Assembly: GCF_008632075.1 (NCBI RefSeq)
Contig: NZ_VWVM01000002.1
Location: forward strand, 1 to 64,000
Source of the DNA: Candidatus Pantoea gossypiicola
GTDB lineage: Bacteria; Pseudomonadota; Gammaproteobacteria; Enterobacterales; Enterobacteriaceae
Direction: 5' to 3'
Length of the DNA: 64,000 nt
The notes below the pieces were generated by a model. The model was not told the origin of the DNA. It did no database searches and saw only the letters and a list, made by a program, of their open reading frames with translations. A program made the translations under genes and the position numbers. Positions 36,210-46,245 of the stretch are shown in pieces (the stretch's first letter is position 1; each line of letters opens with the position of its first letter).

Positions 36210-37331
36210 TTAGCGTTGATAGAGAACGTTGGCCGGATAGATTGCGCCAATTACGCTTTTTTCCCGTGCGCCTGTCACCGCAGGCAGATTGCCCGGCAGG
36301 CCGGAGAGCGTGCGAAATGCCAGCCACGCAAACGCCAGCGCTTCCATATCATCACCACTGATACCCGCCGCATCGGTGGTCGCCACTTCCGTTCCGGGAA
36401 GGTGCGCCGCCAGCCGCGTCATCAGCAGTGGATTGCGACTGCCGCCGCCGCACACCAGCAGACGATCGCAGCCATCATTGAGTAACACCTGCTGTGTGAT
36501 GGTGATAGCGGTCAGCTCCACCAGCGTGGCCTGCACATCCTGCGGTGCCAGACCCGGAAAATAGCGCAGATGTTGCTCCAGCCAGCCCAGGTTGAAGTGT
36601 TCGCGCCCGGTGCTCTTCGGCGGCGGCAACGCAAACCAGGGTTCACGTAACAGCGCCTCCAGCAGTGCAGGGATCACCGATCCGCTGCGCGCCCACTGCG
36701 CATCTTTGTCATAAGGCTGCCTTTGATTCCGCCAGATCCAGGCGTCGAGCAGCATATTGCCGGGACCGGTATCAAAGCCACGTACCGCCTGACCCGGGAT
36801 CAGCAGCGAGAGATTGGCAATGCCACCAATATTCAGCACCATGCGGCGTTCCGTGGCATCCATCAGCAGCGCCTGATGAAAAGCGGGCACCAGCGGCGCG
36901 CCCTGCCCGCCCAGCGCCATATCACGACGGCGGAAATCGCCCACCACGGTGACGCCGGTTACCGCGACAATCTGGTTATTGTCACCAATCTGCAGCGTGT
37001 TCGGCGCGTCACTCTGGGGCTCATGCCAGACGGTCTGACCATGACAGCCAATCGCTGTGATATCGCTGGCCTCCAGCGATTCACGCTTCATTAATGTCAC
37101 CACGGCTTCTGCAAACAGCTGGCCGAGGCGGGTATCAAGCTGGCCGAGCTGTGACAACGTCAGGGATTGTCCCTGGCAAATCCCCAGAATGGCCTGACGC
37201 AGCGCAGGTGGCATCGGATGGTAGTAACTCGCCTGCTGCGCCACCATATTCTCATCAATGGCGGCCAGCACAACATCCACGCCATCCAGGCTGGTGCCTG
37301 ACATTACCCCGATATAGCGTCCTGATTTCAT
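36210..37331 (-). CDS. anmK: Anhydro-N-acetylmuramic acid kinase
   Basis: A cytosolic kinase of 373 residues that hydrolyses and phosphorylates anhMurNAc to MurNAc-6-P in peptidoglycan recycling. It starts [21 protein letters not shown] (nucleotide loop) and has [57 protein letters not shown] and [16 protein letters not shown] suits the ATG at 37331. In E. coli anmK directly follows mliC; here it marks the return to the conserved gene order. Confidence 0.96.
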   Translation of the reverse strand: MKSGRYIGVMSGTSLDGVDVVLAAIDENMVAQQASYYHPMPPALRQAILGICQGQSLTLSQLGQLDTRLGQLFAEAVVTLMKRESLEASDITAIGCHGQTVWHEPQSDAPNTLQIGDNNQIVAVTGVTVVGDFRRRDMALGGQGAPLVPAFHQALLMDATERRMVLNIGGIANLSLLIPGQAVRGFDTGPGNMLLDAWIWRNQRQPYDKDAQWARSGSVIPALLEALLREPWFALPPPKSTGREHFNLGWLEQHLRYFPGLAPQDVQATLVELTAITITQQVLLNDGCDRLLVCGGGSRNPLLMTRLAAHLPGTEVATTDAAGISGDDMEALAFAWLAFRTLSGLPGNLPAVTGAREKSVIGAIYPANVLYQR

Positions 37332-37613
37332 AACCATTCCTTACTTCCGGCGGGAAGTGCGATTCATCTGCGGCTAGCCTGACAAATAATGATCGCTAAT
37401 TCTATGATTAAATTCTTTTTATCCGAACGTGCTAACCCGTAACGTTACGGGACTATTTTTAAAAGACAATTGAATTATTGTTGATCTTACATAGTCTATG
37501 CTTCGTCCAACCGTGTTTTATTCGGACAGGGATTAATTTGCCAGTTTTGTGTCTTATACTGTGTGCAGGATACAGCGATAAACGTGGCGCCTTCTCGACT
37601 AAAGGAGTTTCAA

Positions 37614-38081
37614 ATGATTAAGCGTGTAATTGTGGTCGCTCTGGCCGGTGCGATGCTGGCAGGTTGTAGCAATACCAGTACGCTGTCGGGTGATACCTAC
37701 AGTGCCAGTGAAGCGAAGCAGGTGCAGAGCGTGTCGTACGGTACTCTGGTCTCTGTGCGTCCGGTGAAAATCCAGGGCGGTGATGAGAGCAACGTCATCG
37801 GTGCAATCGGTGGTGCGGTGCTGGGTGGCTTCCTGGGTAACACCATTGGTGGCGGTAGCGGACGTAGCCTGGCGACAGCCGGTGGTGCGGTTCTGGGCGG
37901 CGTAGCAGGCCAGGGCGTACAGGGCGCAGTCAATAAAACCGATGGCGTTGAGCTGGAAATCCGCAAGGATGATGGCAACACCATCATGGTAGTTCAGAAG
38001 CAGGCTGCCTCACGTTACTCCGTTGGCCAGCGTGTAGCGATGGCGTCCAACGGCAGCCAGGTGACGGTTTCACCTCGCTAA
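37614..38081 (+). CDS. slyB: Outer-membrane lipoprotein SlyB
   Basis: A lipoprotein of 155 residues (E. coli 155). The signal peptide MIKRVIVVALAGAMLAGC ends in a lipobox. The centre is a glycine zipper (IGAIGGAVLGGFLGNTIGGG...GGAVLGGVAGQGVQG) of the 17-kDa surface antigen family. SlyB forms membrane nanodomains that protect outer-membrane proteins, and is PhoPQ-controlled in E. coli; no clear PhoP box was seen here. AAAGGAG precedes the ATG. Convergent with slyA through a shared terminator. Confidence 0.95.
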   Translation: MIKRVIVVALAGAMLAGCSNTSTLSGDTYSASEAKQVQSVSYGTLVSVRPVKIQGGDESNVIGAIGGAVLGGFLGNTIGGGSGRSLATAGGAVLGGVAGQGVQGAVNKTDGVELEIRKDDGNTIMVVQKQAASRYSVGQRVAMASNGSQVTVSPR

Positions 38082-38092
38082 GGCTGCAAAAC

Positions 38093-38122
38093 AAAAACCG
38101 ACGCGCAGGCGTCGGTTTTTTT
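38093..38122. terminator. Bidirectional terminator between slyB and slyA
   Basis: ACCGACGC-GCAG-GCGTCGGT flanked by A5 on the left and T7 on the right closes both convergent genes. Confidence 0.88.
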
Positions 38123-38558
38123 ATTTCTCTTTGTGCTGAAGTTCGAGAATGTTTTTCTCAAGTCGGGCAATCAGCGTCACCATCTGACTGATCTCTTCCC
38201 GACTGATGCCGGACAGGATGTCATCCCGCGTCTCATCAATCACACTCTCAACCTGTTCAATAATCGGCTCAGCCTGCTGCGTGAGCTTAATGCGTTTAGC
38301 ACGACGATCGTTGGCGCAGGTCGAACGGGTAATCAGTCCTTTCTCTTCCAGCTGATCCAGCGTCCGCACCAGAGAAGGCTGTTCAATACCAATCGCCTTG
38401 GCTAACTGAATCTGCGACTGTTCGGGCGGCAGTTGATGAATATTATGCAACGTCACCCAGTGAGTCTGAGTCAGCTCAAGCGGTTTGAGCCGCTGATCAA
38501 TCAACGCGCGCCAGATGCGCACCAGGCGAGATAAATCCGTTCCGAGAGGCGTATCCAT
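38121..38558 (-). CDS. slyA: MarR-family regulator SlyA
   Basis: A winged-helix regulator of 145 residues (SlyA/Hor/Rap group). It has [31 protein letters not shown], recognition helix region [30 protein letters not shown] and wing [11 protein letters not shown]. It counteracts H-NS silencing and controls virulence, antibiotic or stress genes in enteric bacteria and plant pathogens. It is divergent from ydhI, with a SlyA-like box just upstream of its start, suggesting autoregulation and control of ydhIJK. Confidence 0.94.
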   Translation of the reverse strand: MDTPLGTDLSRLVRIWRALIDQRLKPLELTQTHWVTLHNIHQLPPEQSQIQLAKAIGIEQPSLVRTLDQLEEKGLITRSTCANDRRAKRIKLTQQAEPIIEQVESVIDETRDDILSGISREEISQMVTLIARLEKNILELQHKEK

Positions 38559-38573
38559 TTCATCTCCTTATAA

Positions 38574-38585
38574 TTAGCTTGCTAG
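38574..38585. promoter_or_regulatory. Probable SlyA box in the slyA/ydhI intergenic region
   Basis: TTAGCTTGCTAG matches the SlyA consensus TTAGCAAGCTAA at nine of twelve positions and is itself nearly palindromic. It lies 16 bp upstream of slyA, where autorepression is known in Salmonella. Confidence 0.55.
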
Positions 38586-38708
38586 CTATCAAGCCAGATT
38601 TTACACTATTCTGCGAGTTTACAGGACAAATTACAAATCCCGGACCAGGCTACGATTACGCGGTAGCGCGTTCAGTCTGCCGTTTGGGTTAACGAAGGAT
38701 GTTATCAC

Positions 38709-38945
38709 GTGATCACTCCTGCTTTTTCAGGTGCGAAACCGCTAACCGAACTGGTCGTGGGCGCCTCGCTTTTTTTCCCCCCGATATTCAAAGCGGTACT
38801 GCTCGGCTTCTTTTTCTGGCTGCTGATTCACCCGCTGGTGCGCGGCTGGATCTACTCCGGTGATGTCTGGCATCCCACCCTGTTTGATCTCTCCCTGTTT
38901 GTGCTGTGCGTTACCGCCGCACTCTGGCTTATCGGTCACGGATAA
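38709..38945 (+). CDS. ydhI: DUF1656 inner-membrane protein YdhI
   Basis: A 78-residue membrane protein, E. coli length, with two hydrophobic helices (about 20-42 and 58-76). The GTG start has GAAGGA upstream. DUF1656 proteins accompany HlyD/FUSC pairs such as AaeX-AaeA-AaeB. It is first in ydhI-ydhJ-ydhK and stops five bases before ydhJ. Confidence 0.9.
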   Translation: MITPAFSGAKPLTELVVGASLFFPPIFKAVLLGFFFWLLIHPLVRGWIYSGDVWHPTLFDLSLFVLCVTAALWLIGHG

Positions 38946-38950
38946 TCGAT

Positions 38951-39808
38951 ATGAAATTTAACGCGATAAAATATTTCTCAACGCTGATTGTTTTTGCGCT
39001 GGCGCTGCTGGCTGCTGGCTGGCTGTGGAACTACTACATGCAGTCGTCCTGGACGCGTGACGGGAAAGTACGGGCAGAGCTGGTGGATATCACGCCTCAG
39101 GTGTCGGGCCGGATTACGCAGCTGAAGGTCAAAGATAATCAGTTCGTGCATCAGGGCCAGCTGCTGTTAACGCTGGACCCGGTGCCATGGCAGATTGCAC
39201 TCGACAACGCTGCCGCTCAGCTTAGCAAAGCGCAGGCGGACCTGGCGAAAGCGCAGCATGAATATAACCGGCGCAGCAGCCTGCCGCGCAACATCATCTC
39301 CGCTGAGGATCTCGATGCGGCGCGCTTAAGCGCGGAAGCCGCCGCCGCCAGTGCCAAAGCCGCACAGGCGGAGCTGGAGCGGGCGCGCTGGAATCTGCAG
39401 CAGACGACACTGACCGCACCGACAGATGGCTGGATCACGAATCTTACGCTTCGTCCCGGCAACTATGCGACGGCGGGATCGCCCCTGTTTGCGCTGGTCG
39501 ACAGTCACTCTTACTACGTTATGGGTTATTTCGAAGAGACCAAGCTGCGCCATATTCACACCGGGGCGGCGGCTCAGGTGGTGCTCTACAGTAATGGCAT
39601 GCGGCTGCAGGGCCAGGTGGACAGCATTGGCCGCGCTATCTATGACCAGAGCATTGAGACTGACAGCGGCCTGGTACCCGATATCAAACCCAATGTGCCC
39701 TGGGTGCGGCTGGCGCAGCGGGTGCCTGTGCGCATTCGTCTCGATACGCTACCGGCTGATGCCGATCTGGTGGCCGGCACCAGCTGCACCATCACCATTC
39801 AGCCATGA
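38951..39808 (+). CDS. ydhJ: HlyD-family periplasmic adaptor YdhJ
   Basis: A membrane-fusion protein of 285 residues. It has one N-terminal helix (about 10-30), a biotinyl-lipoyl segment [32 protein letters not shown], a coiled coil (70-140) and a beta-barrel with [19 protein letters not shown]. It would connect the FUSC pump YdhK to an outer-membrane channel for export of aromatic or weak-acid compounds. The stop overlaps the ydhK start by four bases. Confidence 0.93.
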   Translation: MKFNAIKYFSTLIVFALALLAAGWLWNYYMQSSWTRDGKVRAELVDITPQVSGRITQLKVKDNQFVHQGQLLLTLDPVPWQIALDNAAAQLSKAQADLAKAQHEYNRRSSLPRNIISAEDLDAARLSAEAAAASAKAAQAELERARWNLQQTTLTAPTDGWITNLTLRPGNYATAGSPLFALVDSHSYYVMGYFEETKLRHIHTGAAAQVVLYSNGMRLQGQVDSIGRAIYDQSIETDSGLVPDIKPNVPWVRLAQRVPVRIRLDTLPADADLVAGTSCTITIQP

Positions 39809-41805
39809 ATTTTCAGTGGCTGGCCTGGGATCAACTGCCCTGGATTAAGGCGAACGCCGGTCAGTGGCGCTATGCGTTGCGAAATGCTATCGCGATGTGT
39901 CTGGCGCTGAGCATCGCCTATGGGTTGGATCTTGATGAGCCTTACTGGGCGATGACCTCTGCCGCCGTAATCAGCTTTCCTACCGTGGGCGGCGCAATCA
40001 GTAAAAGTCTGGGCCGCATCGTCGGCAGTCTGCTCGGGGCCAGCGCCGCCCTGCTGATTGCCGGACATACCCTGAATGAACCCCGGCTGTTTACCTTTGC
40101 GATTGCCGGCTGGCTCGCGCTCTGCACTGGCATTGCAAACCACTACCAGAACAACGTCGCCTACGCCTTTTCGCTGGCGGGCTACACCGCCGCTATTATC
40201 GCCTTCAGCAGCGTCAATATCACTGATATCACCTCATTGTGGACCATCGCCCAGGCACGCGTCTGTGAGGTGATCTCCGGTATTCTGTGCGCCGGTTTGA
40301 TGATGATGGTGCTGCCGAGCACCTCCGACGGCGAAACGCTGATTACCTCACTGAAGCAGATGCATGCGCGATTGCTCGAACATGCGCTATTACTGCTGCA
40401 GCCCTCGGCCAGCGACACTATTCGCACCGCACATGAAAACGTCATCAGCCAGATCCTGACCATGAACCTGCTGCGGATTCAGGCGTTCTGGAGCCATTAC
40501 CGTTTTCGCCGACAGAACAACGTCCTGAACTATGTGCTGCACCAGCAGCTACGACTTACCAGCGTGCTCTCCAGCCTGCGCCGCATGCTGCTGAACTGGC
40601 CCGACGCGCCTGAGGCGCTGTTTGAGGCAGTGCAACAACTGCTGGCGGAGCTGGCAAAACCGGCGTGTGATAAATATCGTCTGGCGCAAATTCTGCGCAG
40701 CGTGACGCCTGCGGCAGATGGGGACTACCGGCAGCGTGCCTTTTGTCAGCGGCTGCGCTACTTCTGCTGGATGTACCTCAACGTGCTGCGCTGGATCCGT
40801 CTGCTGGAGCGCGCCGATGCCGATACCCGCTTTCAGCCGCCGCCGGTTCCGGCGCTGGCGCGTGACAGTGACAGTGCCGAAGCGGGCTGGAGCGCCCTGC
40901 GCACTTTCTGTGTGATTGTACTGGGCTGCGCCTTCTGGATTAACACGCAATGGTCTTCCGGTGCCTCGGCGCTCACTCTTACCGCCATTGCCTGCGTGCT
41001 CTATGCCTCTGCCCCCTCACCTGGCGGCAGCGTCACGCTGCTGCTGAAAACGCTGCTGTGGCTGTTTGCATTTAGTTTTGTGATGAAGTTTGGCCTGATG
41101 GTGCAGATCGGTCAGCTATGGCCGTTTTTACTGTTTTTGTTTCCGCTGCTGGTGACGCTGCAACTCTTCAAGCTGCAGCAGAAACAGCGCGCCGGGATGT
41201 GGGGGCAGTTCATCGTATTTATGGGCTCGTTTATCGCGGTGACGAACCCGCCCACCTGGGATTATCAGGACTTTTTTAACGATAACATCGCCAAAGTCTG
41301 CGGGGTGCTGCTCGCCTGGCTGGCGTTTCAGATTCTGCGGCCCAGCTCCGATGCACGGCGCAGCCGGCGGCATATCCGGGCGCTGCGGCTGGCGTTTCTC
41401 GATCAGCTGCGGCAACGGCCACGGCTCAGCGAGAGCCGCTTTGAATCGCAGATTTATCATCGCATCAGCCAGCTCAGCCATAGCCGGGATGAGCAGGCGC
41501 GCGTCTGGCTTCTGCGCTGGGGCGTGGTGCTGCTCAACTGTTCGCATATCGTCTGGCAGTTACGTGAATGGCGTGCCAGTTCGGTAACGCTGATGACATT
41601 TCGCGATAACAGCCTGCAGAATTTACAGCAGATTATGAGCAGCCGCGGCGTACGGCACAATTCACTGGATCAGATGCTGTCGGAACTGGAAGCGACGATT
41701 ACCGCGTTGCTGGCACTGGAGAACAACGAAGCCAGCGAACTGGCGGGGATTATCTGGCGGTTACGCTGTTCGCTGGCCCAGCTGAAGCAGGCTGTGCCAG
41801 CGTAA
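39805..41805 (+). CDS. ydhK: FUSC-family efflux pump YdhK
   Basis: An inner-membrane protein of 666 residues of the aromatic-acid exporter (FUSC, AaeB-like) family. Two halves each hold about five to six membrane helices (about 25-170 and 360-500) and a cytosolic domain. Marks are [39 protein letters not shown] and the second-half [22 protein letters not shown]. It acts with YdhJ; the natural substrate is unknown. Translationally coupled to ydhJ. Confidence 0.92.
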   Translation: MNFQWLAWDQLPWIKANAGQWRYALRNAIAMCLALSIAYGLDLDEPYWAMTSAAVISFPTVGGAISKSLGRIVGSLLGASAALLIAGHTLNEPRLFTFAIAGWLALCTGIANHYQNNVAYAFSLAGYTAAIIAFSSVNITDITSLWTIAQARVCEVISGILCAGLMMMVLPSTSDGETLITSLKQMHARLLEHALLLLQPSASDTIRTAHENVISQILTMNLLRIQAFWSHYRFRRQNNVLNYVLHQQLRLTSVLSSLRRMLLNWPDAPEALFEAVQQLLAELAKPACDKYRLAQILRSVTPAADGDYRQRAFCQRLRYFCWMYLNVLRWIRLLERADADTRFQPPPVPALARDSDSAEAGWSALRTFCVIVLGCAFWINTQWSSGASALTLTAIACVLYASAPSPGGSVTLLLKTLLWLFAFSFVMKFGLMVQIGQLWPFLLFLFPLLVTLQLFKLQQKQRAGMWGQFIVFMGSFIAVTNPPTWDYQDFFNDNIAKVCGVLLAWLAFQILRPSSDARRSRRHIRALRLAFLDQLRQRPRLSESRFESQIYHRISQLSHSRDEQARVWLLRWGVVLLNCSHIVWQLREWRASSVTLMTFRDNSLQNLQQIMSSRGVRHNSLDQMLSELEATITALLALENNEASELAGIIWRLRCSLAQLKQAVPA

Positions 41806-42273
41806 TTACTGGCAGTATTGCTGTTGCTGCCGGTTAAAATCATCCTGCAGCTGTTGCAGCGTTTTGTGGCCCTCGAAGCGGGTTTTATCCATCTCGGTCA
41901 TCGGTTCAATCACCAGCGCTTTCTCATCAGGTGAGAAGATAAAACGGCGTGTCAGTTCGCTGCCGGTAAAACTCTGACCGTGAATGCCACCGCACACCAT
42001 GGTCATGGTGCGGCGATAGATCGTGGTGTCAGTGAAATTGGTTTCAGTGGCACTGCGAAAGACCTGATCGCACCCCTGCGCTTCCAGCTTGCGCACCATG
42101 TTGCGGCTGAGCCATTCACGACCTTTGGCGATCTTTTCACAGGTGACACGCATCTTGCTGGTATCAATGGTGCGCTGAAGTTCCCGTCCGGTTTCAGTGA
42201 CCAGTTGCGTATCATTGGGTTTATCGCATCCCACCAGCAGCAGACACAGCAGTAATGCGCCCTTGAATTTCAT
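41806..42273 (-). CDS. Putative lipoprotein, 155 residues
   Basis: MKFKGALLLCLLLVGCDK is a signal peptide with lipobox LVGC (Cys16; Asp at +2, which often signals inner-membrane retention). The mature part contains several cysteines (VTCEKIAKGREWLSRNMVRKLEAQGCDQ, MVCGG, final QYCQ), a pattern for disulfides in the periplasm. It begins one base after the ydhK stop, converging with it. Not found at this place in E. coli. The family is not recognised. Confidence 0.8.
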   Translation of the reverse strand: MKFKGALLLCLLLVGCDKPNDTQLVTETGRELQRTIDTSKMRVTCEKIAKGREWLSRNMVRKLEAQGCDQVFRSATETNFTDTTIYRRTMTMVCGGIHGQSFTGSELTRRFIFSPDEKALVIEPMTEMDKTRFEGHKTLQQLQDDFNRQQQQYCQ

Positions 42274-42368
42274 TTTCCTGCTCCTTCCCCATCACGCTTT
42301 CTTACCTGAATCAATATCATAGGGTGGAAATGACGGGGATGGTATAACAATTCATAAACAGGCGGGAT

Positions 42369-42396
42369 AAAAAAGGGCGGCTATCGCCTGCCGCCC
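42369..42396 (-). terminator. Intrinsic terminator of sodC
   Basis: On the minus strand CGGGCGG/CCGCCC closes a hairpin followed by six Ts, just after the sodC stop. Confidence 0.75.
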
Positions 42397-42402
42397 GGTA
42401 AT

Positions 42403-42921
42403 TCAGATAACGCCGCAGGCATAACGCGCCCCGCCGCCGCCCAGCGGTGCAGGATGATCGGCATGATTATCCCCGCCGGCATGCACCATCAGTGCTTTAC
42501 CTTTGATCTCTTTTAAGGACTTCAGCCGTGGTGCCAGCACCGGATAGGTGGCGTTGCCTTTCTCATCAACATAAATCGCGGGCAGGTCGCCCAGGTGACC
42601 TTCAGCATAAGGCCCCAGATGTTTGCCGCTGTTCGCCGGATCAAGGTGACCGCCAGCCGCACCGGCGGCGACCACTTTGCCTTCAGATTCGCCTGGCTCA
42701 CAGCTGCCTTTAGCATGAACATGAAAACCGTGAATGCCTGGCTTAAGTCCCTGCAGATCCGGCGTAAACTGCAGACCATACCGGGTCTCGTCAATCTTAA
42801 CGGTACCCAGCGATTTTCCAATCCCTTCAGCGGTAACCTGATGGATCGTAACCTGCTCACTGGCAGCCTGCGCTGAGCCGCAGGCGATTAGTGCAAAAAG
42901 CGCAACTGCTTTCATTTTCAT
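42403..42921 (-). CDS. sodC: Periplasmic Cu,Zn superoxide dismutase
   Basis: A 172-residue enzyme that dismutates superoxide in the periplasm. The signal peptide MKMKAVALFALIACGSAQAA is followed by the beta-barrel with copper/zinc ligands: GIHGFHVHAKGSCEPGE, AGGHLDPANSGKHLGPYAEGHLGDLP and MVHAGGDNHADHPAPLGGGGARYACGVI, with a disulfide between the Cys of GSCEP and YACG. It protects against external oxidants, including host bursts. Position after ydhK as in E. coli. Confidence 0.96.
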   Translation of the reverse strand: MKMKAVALFALIACGSAQAASEQVTIHQVTAEGIGKSLGTVKIDETRYGLQFTPDLQGLKPGIHGFHVHAKGSCEPGESEGKVVAAGAAGGHLDPANSGKHLGPYAEGHLGDLPAIYVDEKGNATYPVLAPRLKSLKEIKGKALMVHAGGDNHADHPAPLGGGGARYACGVI

Positions 42922-43005
42922 GGTGTCTCCATTTGTCTCCCAGGGTTTGAGATAAGTCTGGCCGCTGTTGCACTATTTTGCCGAAGATTGACGCAGTTTT
43001 ACGCT

Positions 43006-43902
43006 TCAGGGAACATCAAATCCCAGCGCCGCTTTGCGAATACGGAACCACTGCTGCCGGGACAGGGATAAATTCAGTGACCCGGCGGCTTCAGTGACCC
43101 GCGCAGCTTTGCCTGAACCAATGATGGGCAACGGTTGCGACGGCAGCATCAGTATCCAGGCATAAACCACCTGTTCCAGACTGGTCGCACCGGTTTCCTG
43201 CCGCACCACCTCCAGTTCGTTACGCAGTGGCTGGAAGTGAGGATCGTTAAACAGACGGCCGCCGCCGAGACAGGACCATGCCATCGGACGAATGCGCAGT
43301 TGCTGGCACTGATCCAGGGATCCATCCAGCAGCACGCTTTGCTGCACGGGTGAAATCTCCAGCTGGTTAGTGACCAGCGAGAACGGCAGACGCGATTGCA
43401 GCAGTGAAAACTGGGATGGCGTGAAATTCGAGACGCCAAAATGCAGCACTTTTCCGCTTTGATGAAGTGCCATAAAGGCTTCAGCTACTTCGTCAGCCGC
43501 CATCAGCGGATCGGGGCGATGGATCAGCAGCAGATCGAGACGATCGGTATGGAAATGGCGAAGCGAGTTTTCAGCACTCTGCACGATATGATTTTTGTCG
43601 GTAATGTAGTGCCCAATATGATGCTCAGGCCGGGCGCGGGTGGCGATGCCGCATTTGGTCACAATCTGTAGCCGATCGCGCAGTCCGGGAGCCAGCTTCA
43701 GCGCCTCACCAAAAGCTGCCTCACATTGGTAGTCGCCGTAAATGTCCGCATGATCAACGGTGGTAATGCCAAGCCTCAGATGGTGCTCAATAAACGCAAC
43801 CCGCTCCTGCGGCGACATGCCCCACTCCATCAGACGCCAGTACCCCATAACCAGCGGTGAAAAATCGGGGCCCTGTAAAGCGATGGCTTGCAGTTCTGAC
43901 AT
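43006..43902 (-). CDS. ydhF: Aldo-keto reductase YdhF
   Basis: A 298-residue TIM-barrel oxidoreductase of the AKR superfamily. The catalytic tetrad is seen in TVDHADIYGDY (Asp, Tyr), IVTKCG (Lys) and LLIHRPDPLM (His). The NADPH region is PIIGSGKAARVTEAAGSLN. Substrate unknown. Same neighbours as in E. coli (sodC downstream, ydhL upstream). Confidence 0.93.
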   Translation of the reverse strand: MSELQAIALQGPDFSPLVMGYWRLMEWGMSPQERVAFIEHHLRLGITTVDHADIYGDYQCEAAFGEALKLAPGLRDRLQIVTKCGIATRARPEHHIGHYITDKNHIVQSAENSLRHFHTDRLDLLLIHRPDPLMAADEVAEAFMALHQSGKVLHFGVSNFTPSQFSLLQSRLPFSLVTNQLEISPVQQSVLLDGSLDQCQQLRIRPMAWSCLGGGRLFNDPHFQPLRNELEVVRQETGATSLEQVVYAWILMLPSQPLPIIGSGKAARVTEAAGSLNLSLSRQQWFRIRKAALGFDVP

Positions 43903-43970
43903 GACGTTCTCCCTGTTGCGCGTTGGCTGTAATTAATGTGTCAGAGAGTATAACGGAAAGCGGAAAGTCG

Positions 43971-44213
43971 TCAGAATAACTCCGGCTGTTGTGGCTCTGG
44001 TGGCTCGTCGCTTTTCTGCTGCCGCAGCAGGCGCAGACGACGCTGCTGACAGAGACGAATGACCTCCCGCTTTTGCGCATCGCTGAAGCGAAGCCAGTTA
44101 AACCGCTCATCGCGGCTGCGTAAACATCCCAGGCAGTAGCCGCGCGCATCCGTCTGGCAGATGCCGCGACAGGGGCTGGGAACCGGGAAAAACTCAAGCT
44201 GCTCGGCCACCAT
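43971..44213 (-). CDS. ydhL: DUF1289 protein YdhL
   Basis: An 80-residue protein with a conserved cysteine cluster, SPCRGICQTDARGYCLGCLRSRDE (Cys x3 Cys x7 Cys x2 Cys), a likely metal or Fe-S site, and a basic helix rich in Arg and Gln. The C-terminus (PEPQQPELF) matches E. coli YdhL. Function unknown. It stands divergent to nemR and shares its upstream region. Confidence 0.9.
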   Translation of the reverse strand: MVAEQLEFFPVPSPCRGICQTDARGYCLGCLRSRDERFNWLRFSDAQKREVIRLCQQRRLRLLRQQKSDEPPEPQQPELF

Positions 44214-44354
44214 GACTCCGGATTAACAGAATAAACAGACCAGTAAAAAGCGTAGCCTGGATGCGCAGGAATTAAGCTATGCCCCGTCAGAATTATCCTT
44301 TTCTCTCACGGGTGAGTGAACACTCTGTGCCAAATGTACGGTGCAGCGTTGCAT

Positions 44355-44370
44355 TAGACCAACCGGTCTA
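44355..44370 (+). promoter_or_regulatory. NemR operator upstream of nemR
   Basis: TAGACCAACCGGTCTA is a near-perfect dyad matching the NemR box (TAGACC-n4-GGTCTA) and lies 14 bp before the nemR start codon. Confidence 0.88.
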
Positions 44371-44384
44371 CTACTCTCTCTGCC

Positions 44385-44981
44385 ATGAATAAGACGCTAC
44401 AACGCAACGAAACCCGCGAACACCTGCTCCAGACAGGTGAACAGCTCTGTCTGCAACGCGGCTTTACCGGAATGGGACTCAGCGAACTGCTGACGCAGGC
44501 GGCGGTGCCCAAAGGCTCCTTCTACTACTACTTCCGATCTAAAGAGGCGTTTGGCGTGGCGTTACTGGAACGCTACTTTGTGCGTTATCTGCAGGATGTT
44601 GAGTTACAGCTCAACCAGACAGACGGCACGCCGCGTGAACGTCTGCTTAACCATTTTCGTGCTGCCGTTGAGCTGTTTGTGCAGCAGGGACATATTGTCG
44701 GTTGTCTGGGCGTGAAAGTTTCTGCGGAGGTCTGCGACCTTTCAGAGCCGATGCGTGATGCACTGCAGCAAGGTGCAGCAAAGATTACCGCGATCTATGC
44801 CCGGACGCTGGTTGCCGCAGAGCAGCAGGAGTCACTGAGCCTGCCGCATCCCCCCGCGCAGATGGCTGAGTTACTGTCGCTGCTGTGGCTGGGTGCCAGC
44901 CTGCAGAGTAAAATTTCCCGCGAGGCGCAGCCACTGCGTCTGGCACTGAGTACCATCGAACAGTGGCTTAAATGCCACTGA
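44385..44981 (+). CDS. nemR: NemR, TetR-family electrophile/hypochlorite-sensing repressor
   Basis: A 198-residue repressor. HTH: NETREHLLQTGEQLCLQRGFTGMGLSELLTQAAVPKGSFYYYFRSKEAF. It keeps a Cys in GHIVGCLGVKVSAEVCDLS, the region of the redox-active Cys106 of E. coli, which with a Lys forms the bleach-sensing bond. It represses nemR-nemA-gloA until oxidised by HOCl, quinones or glyoxals. Two operator-like dyads flank the gene. nemA follows at 50 bp. Confidence 0.95.
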   Translation: MNKTLQRNETREHLLQTGEQLCLQRGFTGMGLSELLTQAAVPKGSFYYYFRSKEAFGVALLERYFVRYLQDVELQLNQTDGTPRERLLNHFRAAVELFVQQGHIVGCLGVKVSAEVCDLSEPMRDALQQGAAKITAIYARTLVAAEQQESLSLPHPPAQMAELLSLLWLGASLQSKISREAQPLRLALSTIEQWLKCH

Positions 44982-45000
44982 TTTTTAAAAAACATGTTTG

Positions 45001-45015
45001 TAGACGACTGGTCTA
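45001..45015 (+). promoter_or_regulatory. Second NemR-like dyad, before nemA
   Basis: TAGACGACTGGTCTA keeps the TAGAC/GTCTA arms of the NemR box, with one base less between them. It lies 17 bp before the nemA start, so nemA may have extra local control. Confidence 0.6.
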
Positions 45016-45031
45016 CTAATCAGGAGCTATT

Positions 45032-46129
45032 ATGGCGAGTACCCAGCTGTTTCGTCCGCTGAAAGTCGGCGCAATTACCGTCCCAAACCGCGTATTTATG
45101 GCACCGCTGACCCGTCTGCGCAGCATTGAGCCTGGCGACATCCCTACCCCGATGATGGCGGAATATTACCGTCAGCGCGCCACTGCTGGTCTGATCATCA
45201 CTGAAGCGACCCAAATCTCTTTCCAGGCAAAAGGCTATGCCGGTGCGCCAGGCCTGCATACTCAACCGCAGATTGCGGCATGGAAAGCGATTAACGAAGG
45301 TGTCCATCAGGCGGGCGGTCATACCGCAGTGCAGTTATGGCACACCGGTCGTATCTCTCATAACAGCGTACAGCCGGAAGGCAAAGCACCGGTTGCACCA
45401 TCCGCCATTGCTGCGGGTACCCGTACCTCACTGCGTGCTGAAGATGGCAGCGTCTATCGCGAAGACACGTCTGTACCGCGCGAACTGACAGTGCCAGAGA
45501 TTCAGCAGATCGTGGCTGATTTTGGTCAGGCTGCGGCGAACGCACGTGAAGCAGACTTCGACCTGCTTGAGCTGCACTCCGCGCACGGCTACCTGATGCA
45601 CCAGTTCCTGGCACCGGGTTCAAACCAGCGCACCGACGAATATGGCGGCAGCATCGAAAAACGCGGTCGCTTTGCGCTGGAAGTGGTCGATGCGGTGATC
45701 GCCAACTGGTCAGCCGATCGCATTGGTATCCGTGTCTCGCCTATCGGCAGCTTCCAGAATCTGGACAACGGTCCGGACGAAGAAGAAGCAGCGCTGTGGT
45801 ACATCGGCGAGCTGGCAAAACGCAACATCGCCTATCTGCATCTCTCAGAACCAGACTGGGCCGGCGGCAAGCCTTACACCGACGCATTCCGTCAGAAAGT
45901 ACGCGATCTCTTCCCGGGTGCCATCATTGGTGCCGGTGCTTACACCGTTGAGAAAGCGGACGATTTGATTGGTCGCGGTCTGATCGATGCGGTTGCGTTT
46001 GGTCGTGATTACATTGCTAACCCGGATCTGGTTGAGCGTCTCCAGCAGGATGCCCCACTCAACCCACAGCGTCCGGAAAGCTTCTACGGCGGCGGCGCGG
46101 AAGGTTATATCGACTACCCGACGCTGTAA
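45032..46129 (+). CDS. nemA: N-ethylmaleimide reductase, Old Yellow Enzyme family
   Basis: An FMN-dependent ene-reductase of 365 residues (E. coli 365) that reduces electrophilic C=C and nitro compounds. It has [29 protein letters not shown] (His and Asn-equivalent region), [28 protein letters not shown] with the FMN/substrate pocket, and [13 protein letters not shown]. An AGGAGC site precedes the ATG. It sits between nemR and gloA in a detoxification operon. Confidence 0.96.
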   Translation: MASTQLFRPLKVGAITVPNRVFMAPLTRLRSIEPGDIPTPMMAEYYRQRATAGLIITEATQISFQAKGYAGAPGLHTQPQIAAWKAINEGVHQAGGHTAVQLWHTGRISHNSVQPEGKAPVAPSAIAAGTRTSLRAEDGSVYREDTSVPRELTVPEIQQIVADFGQAAANAREADFDLLELHSAHGYLMHQFLAPGSNQRTDEYGGSIEKRGRFALEVVDAVIANWSADRIGIRVSPIGSFQNLDNGPDEEEAALWYIGELAKRNIAYLHLSEPDWAGGKPYTDAFRQKVRDLFPGAIIGAGAYTVEKADDLIGRGLIDAVAFGRDYIANPDLVERLQQDAPLNPQRPESFYGGGAEGYIDYPTL

Positions 46130-46137
46130 TCCGTTTG

Positions 46138-46166
46138 GGCTGCCGTCCGGGACGATGACGGCAGCC
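46138..46166 (+). terminator. Hairpin between nemA and gloA
   Basis: GGCTGCCGTC/GACGGCAGCC, a 10-bp stem without a proper T-run. It could be a partial terminator or processing site between nemA and gloA. Confidence 0.5.
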
Positions 46167-46245
46167 ATTATTCAATGGCGATTTTCGTCGCTATACTTAG
46201 CGCCTGGGTCATCCGGCGATGGCGTTTTATTTAAAAGAGGATGTT

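Noticed and set aside
37338..37613. PhoP box upstream of slyB
   Set aside because: No pair of TGTTTA-like half-sites with a 5-bp spacer could be found, only single T-rich words.
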